In this document: positions 36,958-45,948 of the stretch, in pieces
Numbering within the stretch: the first letter of the stretch is position 1
Layout: every line of letters begins with the position of its first letter
DNA from: Rhizobium cauense
GTDB taxonomy: Bacteria > Pseudomonadota > Alphaproteobacteria > Rhizobiales > Rhizobiaceae
Length of the DNA stretch: 64,000 bases
Reading direction: 5' to 3'
Assembly (NCBI RefSeq): GCF_019511525.1
Contig: NZ_JAEUAT010000008.1
Span: 62,001 to 126,000 of the forward strand
The notes under the pieces: generated by a model
The model's input: only the letters and a program-made list of their open reading frames with translations
Databases searched by the model: none
Told to the model about the DNA's origin: nothing
Program-made: the position numbers and the translations under genes

Positions 36958-36993
36958 GGGCCCGTTTTTGCCTGATCTGGCAAAAACGGGCCC
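36958..36993 (-). terminator. Long perfect-stem terminator after the aminotransferase
   Basis: GGGCCCGTTTTTGCC (36958-36972), loop TGATCT, GGCAAAAACGGGCCC (36979-36993): a perfect 15-bp stem just after the aminotransferase stop (37007) on the minus strand, followed there by TATTTCTTTATC. It separates the aminotransferase from the binding-protein gene. Confidence 0.8.
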
Positions 36994-37006
36994 TAAAAAG
37001 CACTGA

Positions 37007-38335
37007 TCAGATGTTCTTTTGCAGAATCTCGCGCAGTTTTCCGAAGAGTTCGTCGATGTGGTGCTTTTCGATGATCAGCGGCGGAGAGAGTGCGATGATG
37101 TCGCCGGTTGTTCGGATAAGCAGGCCCTTCTCGTAGGCCTTCAGGAAGGCGGTGAAGGCGCGCTTGGTCGGCTCGCCGGCAATCGGATCGAGTTCGATGG
37201 CGCCGATCAGGCCGGTGTTCCTGATGTCGATGACATTCGGGCAATCCTTCAGGGAGTGCAGTGCATCGGCCCAGTAGTCGGAGAGTTCGGCGGCGCGGGT
37301 CAGAAGACCTTCTTCCTTGTAGGTGTCGAGTGTGCCGAGTGCCGCGGCACAGGCGATCGGGTTGCCGGAATAGGTATAGCCGTGGAAGAACTCGATCATG
37401 TGTTCAGGGCCGCTCATGAACGCGTCATGGATCTCCGACGTCACGAAGACCGCGCCCATCGGAATGACGCCGTTGGTCAGGCCCTTTGCAGTGGTGATCA
37501 TGTCTGGCTTGACGTCGTAATACTGCGCGGCGAACGGAGCGCCGAGACGGCCGAAGCCGGTGATGACTTCGTCGAAGATCAACAGGATACCGTGCTTGGT
37601 GCAGATTTCGCGGAGTTTCTGCAGGTAACCCTTCGGCGGTATCAGCACGCCGGTCGAGCCGGCAATCGGTTCGACGATAACAGCGGCGATCGTCGAAGCG
37701 TCGTGCAGGGTGACAATGCGTTCAAGCTCGGTCGCCAGATCGCCGCCATGCTCGGGCTGGCCGCGGGTAAAGGCGTTCTTGCCCGGCTGGTGGGTGTGCG
37801 GCATGTGGTCGACACCTGTCAGCAGCGTGCCGAACATCTTGCGGTTGGAGACGATGCCGCCGACGGAGATGCCGCCGAAGTTGACGCCGTGATAGCCGCG
37901 CTCACGGCCGATGAGGCGGAAGCGCGAACCGTTGCCCTTCACGCGATGATAGGCGAGGGCGACCTTCAGAGCTGTTTCGACCGATTCAGACCCGGAGTTG
38001 GTGTAGAGAACGTGGTCCATGCCTTCAGGCGCGATGTCGACGAGGCGGTTCGCCAGCTCAAAGGCCTTGGGATGGCCAAGCTGGAAGGCCGGAGCATAGT
38101 CGAGTTCGCCAGCCTGTTCGCGGATCGCCTCGGTGATCTTCGGACGGCAGTGGCCCGCATTCACGCACCAGAGGCCAGCAGTACCGTCGAGTACCTGGCG
38201 ACCGTCATGGGTCTGGTAATACATGTCCTTCGCGCCGACGAAGAGACGCGGCTCCTTCTTGAACTGGCGGTTCGCAGTGAAGGGCATCCAAAAGGCCCGC
38301 AGGTCATTTGGCGTGGTATTAAGGCGATTGGACAT
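37007..38335 (-). CDS. Class III aminotransferase, omega-amino acid:pyruvate type
   Basis: PLP enzyme of 442 residues, closest in pattern to beta-alanine/omega-amino acid:pyruvate aminotransferases. The N-terminal FWMPFTANRQFKKEPR is typical of that group, D255 lies in IFDEVITGFGR, and the PLP lysine is K284 in TTAKGLTNG. FFHGYTYSGNPIACAAAL is another class III mark. ATG 38335 is preferred over 38347 because GGAG then lies at a good distance. It may act on beta-alanine, taurine or polyamine breakdown products. A NolR-like ArsR gene lies upstream on the same strand, but an intrinsic terminator separates them. Confidence 0.9.
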   Translation of the reverse strand: MSNRLNTTPNDLRAFWMPFTANRQFKKEPRLFVGAKDMYYQTHDGRQVLDGTAGLWCVNAGHCRPKITEAIREQAGELDYAPAFQLGHPKAFELANRLVDIAPEGMDHVLYTNSGSESVETALKVALAYHRVKGNGSRFRLIGRERGYHGVNFGGISVGGIVSNRKMFGTLLTGVDHMPHTHQPGKNAFTRGQPEHGGDLATELERIVTLHDASTIAAVIVEPIAGSTGVLIPPKGYLQKLREICTKHGILLIFDEVITGFGRLGAPFAAQYYDVKPDMITTAKGLTNGVIPMGAVFVTSEIHDAFMSGPEHMIEFFHGYTYSGNPIACAAALGTLDTYKEEGLLTRAAELSDYWADALHSLKDCPNVIDIRNTGLIGAIELDPIAGEPTKRAFTAFLKAYEKGLLIRTTGDIIALSPPLIIEKHHIDELFGKLREILQKNI

Positions 38336-38468
38336 GCTGTTCTCCATGGCCGTTTCGGAGGCCGTTCCCGGTATTGGCTGATGCGGCTTTTTACCGCCCG
38401 GTCAAATTATCAGCGCTTATCAGGGCGTCAAGCCGCGCCAGCTCACGCTATGGGATCAATCCTGATGC

Positions 38469-38499
38469 AAAAAAATAGACCGGCATCTCTGCCGGTCTA
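38469..38499 (-). terminator. Intrinsic terminator after the ArsR gene
   Basis: TAGACCGGCA (38476-38485), loop TCTC, TGCCGGTCTA (38490-38499): a 10-bp perfect stem. Read on the minus strand it is followed by seven T (38475-38469). It ends the ArsR transcript before the aminotransferase. Confidence 0.85.
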
Positions 38500-38594
38500 A
38501 AAATATGTTCAGGTGCTAAAAAAAGGTGCCGCACTATTCCGGATGCATCCCCTCGGCAGAGCGGCTTGTAGGCTGACGTTATGTCAGCGCGTCC

Positions 38595-38912
38595 TTACGC
38601 CGCGGACTTCGCGCGGTTCTGAACGGAGTAGATGTCGGTGAGGGCTTCGAGGATCCGAAGGACCGGCTCGGAGCTGCTCGAGTAATAGATGGTTTGCGCG
38701 TCGCGGCGGGTCTTCACCAGCTTCTGGGCACGCAGTTTGGACAGATGCTGTGAGAGGGCGGACTGGCTCAAACCGACCTCTTGCGCGAGTGCGCCGACCG
38801 GGATTTCGCCCTTGACGAGATTGCAGAGAATAAGAAGTCTTTTCGGATTTGCCATTGCCGACAACAGGGCAGCTGCAACGTTTGCATTGGCGGTTAAATC
38901 GATTGTGTCCAT
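38595..38912 (-). CDS. ArsR-family regulator, NolR-like
   Basis: Winged-helix regulator of 105 residues. The DNA-binding segment SAMANPKRLLILCNLVKGEIPVGALAQEVGLSQSALSQHLSKLRAQKLVKTRRDAQTIYYSSSS closely resembles my recollection of NolR, the rhizobial repressor of nod genes, quorum sensing and growth. It lacks the metal-binding Cys pattern of ArsR itself. Rhizobia can hold more than one NolR-type paralogue, so orthology to nolR itself is not claimed. ATG 38912 is chosen because the longer frame adds ten residues with no support. It ends with its own terminator. Confidence 0.85.
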   Translation of the reverse strand: MDTIDLTANANVAAALLSAMANPKRLLILCNLVKGEIPVGALAQEVGLSQSALSQHLSKLRAQKLVKTRRDAQTIYYSSSSEPVLRILEALTDIYSVQNRAKSAA

Positions 38913-39009
38913 AAGTTCTTCCCGATGTGAAACGAATTTCAAAAACGTGCGTTCCCGCTCAAATGCCGGACGGCGGAACCTATCAATACCGCTTCAAGAT
39001 TGTATATAG

Positions 39010-39762
39010 CTAAATTTCAGGTATTGAGTATTTTATGTTAGGTATGTGTGAATAAAGCTCATCTACCCCCTGCGCAACGGTCTCAAACTCATGGCGCAGA
39101 AGCAAATCTCCCAAAATCAGATCGAAACCAGCGCAATCCACTCCGCAGATGCGCCAATCGCCACTTCCTGCCTTCATTCCGGTTGCCACCGTCGTGGCGA
39201 GATCCGGGTGTCTGGCTAGCAATTCTTGCACTATCGCGTCGGCATTCGCTGCCACAGCCTCATTGGCTTCGGATCGAATCGTCAGGTCGCTCCCCTCGAG
39301 CAGATACGCGCGGCCAAACCCGCCGTTGAGGCTTGCCGATTGCGGCACGAGCCGGAAGAAGCGGAAATCGGGGAAGTCGATATAGAGTTTTGCCTTGGCG
39401 TGACGGTTGAGGAAGCGGTTGCGGATGCGTGCATGTGCCTCGCTGTCACGCTCGACCGGTTCCGCAAGGCATTGGGTCGTCAGACGCGCATAGGCAAGCG
39501 GATCGCCCTTGCCAGGCTCGCCAGTCAAAAGCGAGGCGCGGCGGTCGGCGTCGAGTGCGCGGGTATGGGTCGATAAGCCCGAGACCAGGATGACCGGGAC
39601 GCCATCGATATCGGTGCCGAGCAGAACGCGGCTCGCGAAGGGAAACCCGGTCCCTAGGTCGAGAACGGCAATAGCGGCATAGCGGGCGGAGCGGAGAAGG
39701 GTGCGAGCGAGCTTGCGGGCTTCTCCGTCCGTTTCCCTGAGAACGGAAGCTTGATCTTTCAT
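39010..39762 (-). CDS. HugZ-like heme-utilisation/PNPOx-fold protein
   Basis: Protein of 250 residues with a split-barrel flavin/heme-binding domain (YAAIAVLDLGTGFPFASRVLLGTDIDGVPVILVSGLSTHTRAL) and a C-terminal DUF2470-type domain (LLARHPDLATTVATGMKAG...VDCAGFDLILGD). This layout fits the HugZ/HutZ group, some of which bind or degrade heme, and the pyridoxamine-phosphate-oxidase superfamily. No iron box was identified upstream. ATG 39762 is preferred over a non-ATG start six codons earlier. It is adjacent to choV on the same strand with a short gap, but function suggests independence. Confidence 0.82.
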   Translation of the reverse strand: MKDQASVLRETDGEARKLARTLLRSARYAAIAVLDLGTGFPFASRVLLGTDIDGVPVILVSGLSTHTRALDADRRASLLTGEPGKGDPLAYARLTTQCLAEPVERDSEAHARIRNRFLNRHAKAKLYIDFPDFRFFRLVPQSASLNGGFGRAYLLEGSDLTIRSEANEAVAANADAIVQELLARHPDLATTVATGMKAGSGDWRICGVDCAGFDLILGDLLLRHEFETVAQGVDELYSHIPNIKYSIPEI

Positions 39763-39793
39763 GTCCACTTTTTGACCCAAGCGGACGGCGGGA

Positions 39794-40846
39794 TCAAGCG
39801 TGTTCTTTGCGCCGGTGTTGCGTCAGGCCTTCAACGATATCCTGCGCCGAGATGGTGCCAACGATGGCGCCGTTTTCCACGACGCCTATGCTGCCGGGTT
39901 GCCGCGCCAGAGCGTCGAGAATGTCGATCAGCGGCGTTTCGGCGCGTGCCGTGCCGCTGACGCTTGCGCCGGCAGCGGCATGCCCCAAACCGGGCTGCAT
40001 CACGTCCTGCGCGGTCAGCATGCTGATCGGGTTCATGTGCTGGACGAAATCGGCAACGTACTGGTCAGCCGGGTTCTTGACGATCTCCTGCGGGGTGCCG
40101 CACTGGATGATGCGACCGCCCTCCATGATGGCGATGCGGTTGCCGATACGGAAAGCCTCGTCGAGGTCATGGCTTACGAAGAGGATCGTCTTTTTCAATC
40201 GCCGCTGGAATTCAAGCAGCTCGTCCTGCAGGCGGGTACGGATCAGCGGATCGAGGGCCGAGAACGGCTCGTCCATGAGCAGGATAGGGGCGCCTGTTGC
40301 AAACGCACGGGCAAGACCGACACGCTGCTGCATACCGCCTGAGAGTTCGTTGACCTTGCGGTCTGCCCATTTGGTCAGGTTGACGAGTTCCAGCTGTTCG
40401 CCCACCCGCTTCTTGCGCTCGCTTTCCGGCATGCCTGCGAGCTCGAGGCCGAAGCCTACATTCTCCGCCACGGTACGCCACGGCAGCAGTGCGAACTGCT
40501 GGAAGACCATGGAGACAGTGTGCATACGCAGATCGCGCAAGCCCTTTGCGCTGGTCTTGTAGGGGTTACAGAGGCCATTCGACGTTGCGACCGAAACCTC
40601 GCCGCGCACGACGGGCGCCAGCCCGTTCACGGCACGCAGCAAGGTCGATTTTCCGGAACCCGAAAGACCCATGAGGACGAGGATCTCCCCCTCCTCGACG
40701 GAGAGCGAAGCGTCTGCCACGCCGAGAACGAGACCGGTCGCGGCTCCGATCTCATCGCGGTTCTTGCCCTGATCGGCCAAGGTGAGGGCGTTCTCCGGCT
40801 TGTCGCCGAAGACGATGCTGACGTTGTCGAAGCGGACCGCAGTCAT
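39794..40846 (-). CDS. choV: Choline ABC transporter, ATP-binding protein
   Basis: ATPase of the glycine betaine/proline/choline (ProU-like) family, 350 residues. Walker A is GLSGSGKST at 60-68, the signature LSGGMQQR at 168-175, Walker B ILLMDEP at 188-194. The extended N-terminus before the core and the C-terminal CBS-like region (SIGVVENGAIVGTISAQDIVEGL) are typical. It overlaps choW by four bases (ATGA). Energises choline import with ChoX and ChoW. The last gene of choXWV. Confidence 0.95.
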   Translation of the reverse strand: MTAVRFDNVSIVFGDKPENALTLADQGKNRDEIGAATGLVLGVADASLSVEEGEILVLMGLSGSGKSTLLRAVNGLAPVVRGEVSVATSNGLCNPYKTSAKGLRDLRMHTVSMVFQQFALLPWRTVAENVGFGLELAGMPESERKKRVGEQLELVNLTKWADRKVNELSGGMQQRVGLARAFATGAPILLMDEPFSALDPLIRTRLQDELLEFQRRLKKTILFVSHDLDEAFRIGNRIAIMEGGRIIQCGTPQEIVKNPADQYVADFVQHMNPISMLTAQDVMQPGLGHAAAGASVSGTARAETPLIDILDALARQPGSIGVVENGAIVGTISAQDIVEGLTQHRRKEHA

Positions 40847-41688
40847 ACGCCTTCTCCTTCACCTGTCGCACGGAACATACGGTCGAGAATAATTGCGAGA
40901 ATGACGATGCAGAGACCTGCCTGGAAGCCCATGGCGACGTTCACGGTGTTCAGCGCGCGAACAACCGGCTTTCCAAGGCCGTCGGCGCCAACGAGTGCGG
41001 CGATAACCACCATCGAGAGTGAGAGCATGATCGTTTGCGTTAGGCCGGCCATGATCTGCGGCATCGCGAAGGGAAGCTCGACCTTACGCAACACCTGCGT
41101 CGGCGTCGCGCCGAAAGATTCCGCGGCCTCGACGAGGGAGGGAGGCGTCGAGATGATGCCGAGGCGTGTCAGGCGGATCGGGGCGGGGATGGCGAAGATG
41201 ACGGTGGCAATCAGGCCAGGGACCATGCCGAGGCCGAAGAGGATGAGCGCGGGAATGAGATAGACGAAGGTCGGGATCGTCTGCATCAGGTCGAGGACCG
41301 GCCGCATGATGGAAAACACCCAGGCACGTCTTGCACCAGCGATGCCAAGCGGAATGCCGATCGCCATGCTGACGAATGTCGAGGCGAGGACGAGCGCCAG
41401 CGTTTCCGTCGTTTCCTTCCAGTAGCCCTGGTTCATGATGAGTAGCAAGCCGAGCAGCGTGAAGAGCGCGACACCGATCGAACGGCGCAGCCAATAGGCT
41501 ATCCCAACGATTGCAGCCAACACGACCAATGGATGCGGAGCCTGCAGAATGAAAAGCAACGCATTGATAACGTGCGACAAAACGAAAGCAAGCTGGTTGA
41601 AAAACCACTCACCGCTCGACGTCAGCCAATCGACGGTCGATTTCGCGAAAGGGCCAATAGGAATTTTATAGTCGGTGATCCAGTTCAA
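40843..41688 (-). CDS. choW: Choline ABC transporter, permease
   Basis: Inner-membrane permease of 281 residues of the ProW/OpuAB family. It has about six membrane segments and the conserved loop motif GxxTLVFAIP-like ATVIFAIPAPIRLTRLGIISTPPSLVEAAESFGATPTQ before the coupling helix. The likely start is TTG at 41688, which keeps the usual length; no ATG is better placed. A hairpin with a T-tract lies between choX and choW (41725-41753), so choW and choV are probably expressed at a lower level than choX. Confidence 0.93.
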   Translation of the reverse strand: MNWITDYKIPIGPFAKSTVDWLTSSGEWFFNQLAFVLSHVINALLFILQAPHPLVVLAAIVGIAYWLRRSIGVALFTLLGLLLIMNQGYWKETTETLALVLASTFVSMAIGIPLGIAGARRAWVFSIMRPVLDLMQTIPTFVYLIPALILFGLGMVPGLIATVIFAIPAPIRLTRLGIISTPPSLVEAAESFGATPTQVLRKVELPFAMPQIMAGLTQTIMLSLSMVVIAALVGADGLGKPVVRALNTVNVAMGFQAGLCIVILAIILDRMFRATGEGEGV

Positions 41689-41724
41689 GGAGCGCGCCTA
41701 TCCGAAAGAGCAAAGATCGAGATG

Positions 41725-41753
41725 AAACAAAAAGGGGCGGCGAGGGCCGCCCC
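41725..41753 (-). terminator. Intercistronic terminator between choX and choW
   Basis: GGGGCGGC (41734-41741), loop GAGG, GCCGCCCC (41746-41753). On the minus strand the stem is followed by CTTTTTGTTT. It lies 12 bp after the choX stop and 45 bp before choW. A partial terminator here would give more binding protein than membrane components. Confidence 0.75.
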
Positions 41754-41764
41754 GTTCATCAGTT

Positions 41765-42718
41765 TCAGAGGCCGAGGCCCGACTTGACCGCCTTTAGGGC
41801 GTCGCTGCCGTCCTTCGTCGTCACGCCTGCGAGCCACGGATCAACTGCGTTCGGATTTGCCTTCAGCCACTCGGTCGCTGCAACCTGCGGATCCTCGCCA
41901 TCGTTGAGGATCTTGCCCATGATCTGGTTTTCCATTTCCAGATTGAACTTCAGGTTCGAGATGAACTTGCCGACGTTGGGGCATTCGGCGACGTAGCCGG
42001 CACGGGTATTGGTGTAGACCGTCGCGCCGCCGAAATTCGGACCGAAGGTGCTGTCGCCGCCCGTGAGGTAGGTCATCTTGAAGTTTTCATTCATCGGGTG
42101 GGGAGCCCAACCCAAGAATACCACCGGCTTGCCTTCCTTCTCGGCGCGGGCGACCTGTGCCAGCATGCCTTGTTCCGAAGACTCGACGAGTTCAAGGCCG
42201 CCCATTCCCATCTCGTTCTTCTCGATCAGGGTCATGACGAGGCGGTTGCCATCGTTGCCCGGCTCGATACCGAAGATCTTGCCGTCAAGCTCGTCCTTGT
42301 GCTTGCCGATGTCGCTGAAATCCTTGATGCCGAGTTCAGCGCCCTTGGCGTTGGTCGCGAGCGTGTACTTGGCGCCCTCGAGGTTGACGCCGATGGAATC
42401 GACGGTCTTCTCATCGAGATAGGGCTGGACGTCCTTCGCCTGAGCCGGCATCCAGTTGCCGAGGAATACGTCGATGTCCTTATTCTTCAGCGACTGATAG
42501 GTGACCGGAACAGAAAGAACCTTGATATCGGGCTCGTAGCCGAGATTCTTCAGGATGACTGCTGCGGTGGCGGTGGTTGCGGTGATGTCCGTCCAACCGA
42601 CGTCGGAAAGACGGACGGCGGAGCAGCTATCGGGGTCTGCGGCGAATGCTGCTGTTGCGACAGAGAGAGCGGCAACTGCGGTGGCGGTGGTCAGTTTGAA
42701 TGCGCTTGTCGTTTTCAT
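41765..42718 (-). CDS. choX: Choline-binding periplasmic protein
   Basis: Substrate-binding protein of 317 residues with a signal peptide ending in ATAAFAA. It begins DPDSCSAVRLSDVGWTDI, with the aromatic residues (Trp in VGWTD, later FLGNWMP, FLGWAPHP) that form the choline-binding cage of ChoX. High-affinity choline uptake feeds betaine synthesis for osmoprotection, or phosphatidylcholine synthesis through the Pcs pathway, in rhizobia. GGGAG lies six bases before the ATG. First gene of the choXWV operon; about 236 bp upstream to tdk contain the divergent promoters. Confidence 0.96.
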   Translation of the reverse strand: MKTTSAFKLTTATAVAALSVATAAFAADPDSCSAVRLSDVGWTDITATTATAAVILKNLGYEPDIKVLSVPVTYQSLKNKDIDVFLGNWMPAQAKDVQPYLDEKTVDSIGVNLEGAKYTLATNAKGAELGIKDFSDIGKHKDELDGKIFGIEPGNDGNRLVMTLIEKNEMGMGGLELVESSEQGMLAQVARAEKEGKPVVFLGWAPHPMNENFKMTYLTGGDSTFGPNFGGATVYTNTRAGYVAECPNVGKFISNLKFNLEMENQIMGKILNDGEDPQVAATEWLKANPNAVDPWLAGVTTKDGSDALKAVKSGLGL

Positions 42719-42954
42719 TTTAGACTCCCAGTCTTACGTTCCCAAGCCAATCACCAATAGCCGAGTTTTACAAGCGACCTGAGTGCGTTTGCGCCGCATT
42801 GGAGTACCCGATTGCGACGTAGGGCGTTTTTTCTCGGAGTGCCGGGTTTTCAAGGGTTTTGGCGGTTTTAGGCCGAGAATTTCCTGTGACTATTATAATG
42901 AGGGACTTTTCTTCGCGGTTTCGAGCTTTCAAGAAGCAAAAGACGGAGAAAACG

Positions 42955-43557
42955 ATGGCAAAACTCTATTTCAACTACTCGACCATGAACGCCGGCAAGT
43001 CGACAATGCTGCTGCAGGCCTCCTACAATTACGAGGAGCGCGGCATGCGCGTCGTTCTGCTGATCGCGGCCTTCGACGAGCGTGCCGGAAAGGGTATCAT
43101 CGGCTCCAGGATCGGGTTGCAGGCGAGCGCTATTGCCTTCGAGCCGGACGCAGACTTGCAGGCGCTGATTGGCGAACTCAGCAAGGAAGGGGAGCCAATC
43201 GCTTGCGTCTTCGTCGACGAAGCGCACTTCATGACACGCGAGCACGTCTGGCAACTTGCCCGGATCGTCGACCGGATGAACATCCCGGTCATGGTCTATG
43301 GGTTGAGGACCGATTTCCAAGGGAAGCTGTTTCCTGCGTCCGAGGAGTTGCTTGCGATCGCGGACGAGATGCGTGAAGTGCGCACCATCTGCCACTGCGG
43401 ACGGAAAGCGACGATGGTGGTGCGCCTCGATGGTGAGGGAAAGGTGCTGCGCGAAGGCGCCCAGATCGATGTGGGGGGCAACGAAAAGTACGTGTCGCTC
43501 TGCCGCCGTCATTGGGATGATGCCATCAACGGGGAATGGCTCGCCGAGGCTCTCTAA
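42955..43557 (+). CDS. tdk: Thymidine kinase
   Basis: Salvage enzyme of 200 residues that phosphorylates thymidine. Walker A is MNAGKST at residues 11-17, the catalytic Glu is E89 in FVDEAHF, and zinc-binding cysteines are in ICHCGRKA and near SLCRRHW. GGAGAA lies five bases before ATG 42955; an upstream in-frame extension has no family match. It is of the TK1-like type II family. It is followed by an uncharacterised gene at 43632. Confidence 0.95.
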   Translation: MAKLYFNYSTMNAGKSTMLLQASYNYEERGMRVVLLIAAFDERAGKGIIGSRIGLQASAIAFEPDADLQALIGELSKEGEPIACVFVDEAHFMTREHVWQLARIVDRMNIPVMVYGLRTDFQGKLFPASEELLAIADEMREVRTICHCGRKATMVVRLDGEGKVLREGAQIDVGGNEKYVSLCRRHWDDAINGEWLAEAL

Positions 43558-43631
43558 CCGTTCGGCAAAACGATTCCGGTTTGGCGGCTTATGCGCTAGG
43601 TTCGTCGCAACCGATTCATGGAGGCATCCTG

Positions 43632-44705
43632 GTGCGCAAGCCTTTCTCCTTCGACACGCAGCTGGAAGCCGCGCGGGCGCTTGTGGAACAGCTGCGTCTC
43701 GAGGCCGGCGTATGCGTCGATTTCATTGGCGAATTTGCACGCGAGGGTGCCGCCGTCGACGATGAGCGCTTCCTCGTCGAGAACGGGCGCTTCCAGGCGT
43801 TTGTCGCGAACGGCGCGGGCCTAACCAATCTCCTCGCGGAACTCGTATCCGTCCTGGATGCGCTCACGATCAAGGTTTCAGCGGATCTCGACAGCTTCCG
43901 TGGTCTGACGGCAGGCGAGAAATTCATCGGTCGCTTTTCGCGTCAGCGGATGTGGCGCCGCCATAGCGCGCGGGTGCGGGCAGCACCCGTTGTGGAGCGG
44001 TTGCATGACCTGCTGGTGAAATCGGACGCCACGGCGGCTCTGATCGCGAGTTGCCGGACACTTGCGGTCGACTCCCACAAATTGGGAGAACGGGCTCTGG
44101 TCGATATCGTCGAGCAACGCCGGCGGTTGGTGGACAAGATCGACATTGCGCGCATTCGTATTCGAGAACTCAATGCCAGGGCGCTGACGACGCAGGGCAG
44201 GATCGGTCTTTACGGGAGCAAGACCGAGTGGGAGCGCATGGAGGAAGAGCGGCGGACATTGAAGATCGAGGCGGAGCGCATTTCCGACGAAGAACGGGAG
44301 ATGCGCGAGGAGAGCCAGCGCCGCGAGCGGTTCATCAACCTCTTCCACGTCTTCGTTGACGCCCTGAACACACAAATCGGTCAGTGCAACGCTCTCACCC
44401 GCAAGATCGTCGTCGACACGGAAGAGCGACTACTGATTTATCAGGCTCAAGTGGACACGGATGTTCCCGGGTCGACCGTTCCGATTTCTGCGGAGTTGTT
44501 TCCCGCAATTGCCGGACCGATCGAACTCTTCGAGCGCAATATGCTGGTTCCACAGGAGTTGGAGCACCGTAAGCGGACCGCCGATGCCATCTTCGCCAGC
44601 AAGTTCGAGGACTTCAGGGAGGAAGACGAAGCAAACGCCGGCCGCCCTATCATCGACACGACGAAGATTTCAAAACGGCTGCGCTTTCGCTTCTTGCGTT
44701 CATAG
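43632..44705 (+). CDS. Coiled-coil protein of unknown function
   Basis: Protein of 357 residues; I do not recognise a named family. It starts VRKPFSFDTQLEAARALVEQ, and has no signal peptide or membrane segment. Helical and charged throughout, with a likely coiled coil in WERMEEERRTLKIEAERISDEEREMREESQRRERF. Basic residues are concentrated at RFSRQRMWRRHSARVR and at the C-terminus RLRFRFLRS. GTG 43632 is chosen as the start because GGAGG at 43619-43623 lies about seven bases upstream. The next gene, 105 bp on, is a DUF2333 membrane protein. The two may act together as a cytoplasmic and a membrane-anchored partner. Confidence 0.65.
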   Translation: MRKPFSFDTQLEAARALVEQLRLEAGVCVDFIGEFAREGAAVDDERFLVENGRFQAFVANGAGLTNLLAELVSVLDALTIKVSADLDSFRGLTAGEKFIGRFSRQRMWRRHSARVRAAPVVERLHDLLVKSDATAALIASCRTLAVDSHKLGERALVDIVEQRRRLVDKIDIARIRIRELNARALTTQGRIGLYGSKTEWERMEEERRTLKIEAERISDEEREMREESQRRERFINLFHVFVDALNTQIGQCNALTRKIVVDTEERLLIYQAQVDTDVPGSTVPISAELFPAIAGPIELFERNMLVPQELEHRKRTADAIFASKFEDFREEDEANAGRPIIDTTKISKRLRFRFLRS

Positions 44706-44810
44706 TTCCTCGCCGAAGAAACAATAATATCAGCAAGATATTGTCCTTCCCGGAACGAGCGCATATCTCATGCGGACGAATCAGTTCAGCCATCAGGCAA
44801 GGAGAAGACG

Positions 44811-45941
44811 ATGCTCGACCGGATCGCCGGTTTTTTCAGGCTGATCGGCCGGACCATCGCACGGTGGGCGCGGATCTTCTTTGCCTGGGCTTTTTGGCCC
44901 TTTATCGCGGCCCGTGGCTGGTATGTTCAGCGAACCTGGATGGTCCGGCTGCCGATCCTCGGCTTCATCGGCTTGCTTGCTGTCCTCTATTGCTACTTCA
45001 TCTGGCAGACACAGGTCTGGTCTGGGTTCAACCCGTCATTCGTTGACGAGTATCGACTTGCGGAACGCAAGGTTCCGGCCGGGCAGGAATTGCCGGCAGC
45101 CGACGGTTCCGCAACGCCGGCGGCAAAGACCTGCCAGCGTTCGGCCATTGTCGATGTTGCCGCCGACCTGACGGACTTCAACGTGAACCAGAACGCGTGG
45201 ATTTCTTCCATGCTGCTCTACCGCGCCGGTCTCTTCGGCATCGATTGGGATCATACTCCGTTTCTCGACAACAAGGCCTCGTTCCAGCGCGGCGTGAACC
45301 AAGCGGTTCGCCGAACCTCCGTCGAGCTTGTCGATACGCTCGGACGCGTACGCGGCACGTCAGGCATCAACAACGATCTGCAGAAGGCGCGCGGCAACCT
45401 GCAGTTCGATGAGTACAGCTGGTATTTCGGGATCGATCCTTTCGGTCCAAAGACGCCGACGCCGAGCTACTATCGCTCGGCTATCGAAAGCTTGCGCAAG
45501 TTCAATACGGATCTGGCCGCCTGCAACGCTATCTTCGATGGCCGCGCGGACAATCTGATTCAGTTTATCGATCGTATCGCCAACGACCTAGGCAGCACAT
45601 CGGACGTGCTGGCCGACCGCTCGCAGAACCATCATCGCGGCTGGTTTGATACGCGCGCAGACGACCGTTTCTGGTTCGCTTACGGCCAGCTCTACGCCTA
45701 CTATGCGATCCTCGCCGCGGCGCAGTCGGACTTCTCCCAAGTTGTCGCCGAGCGCAACCTGGGTGCCATCTTTGGCGCAACGATGAAGCAATTCCAGGCG
45801 GCCTTGAGGATACGACCGGCGATCATTTCCAACGGTCGCGAAGACGGCTGGATCATGCCGAGCCATCTGGCGACGATGGGCTTCTATATTCTCCGCGTCC
45901 GATCGAACCTCGTCGAAATTCGCGCGGTGCTCGATCGCTAA
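44811..45941 (+). CDS. DUF2333 family membrane protein
   Basis: Protein of 376 residues with one strong membrane segment (RLPILGFIGLLAVLYCYFIW, about residues 48-67) after a basic, Arg/Trp-rich cytoplasmic start. The remainder, beginning at about residue 70, is predicted to be periplasmic and matches DUF2333, with features such as DVAADLTDFNVNQNAWISS and ALRIRPAIISNGREDGW. The function is unknown. AAGGAG lies seven bases before the ATG. It follows the coiled-coil gene on the same strand. Confidence 0.85.
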   Translation: MLDRIAGFFRLIGRTIARWARIFFAWAFWPFIAARGWYVQRTWMVRLPILGFIGLLAVLYCYFIWQTQVWSGFNPSFVDEYRLAERKVPAGQELPAADGSATPAAKTCQRSAIVDVAADLTDFNVNQNAWISSMLLYRAGLFGIDWDHTPFLDNKASFQRGVNQAVRRTSVELVDTLGRVRGTSGINNDLQKARGNLQFDEYSWYFGIDPFGPKTPTPSYYRSAIESLRKFNTDLAACNAIFDGRADNLIQFIDRIANDLGSTSDVLADRSQNHHRGWFDTRADDRFWFAYGQLYAYYAILAAAQSDFSQVVAERNLGAIFGATMKQFQAALRIRPAIISNGREDGWIMPSHLATMGFYILRVRSNLVEIRAVLDR

Positions 45942-45948
45942 GCGAACC

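Noticed and set aside
37019..38500. 493-codon open frame opposite the aminotransferase
   Set aside because: It is a shadow frame in GC-rich DNA; the sequence has no family features and the true gene on the other strand has a full PLP motif.
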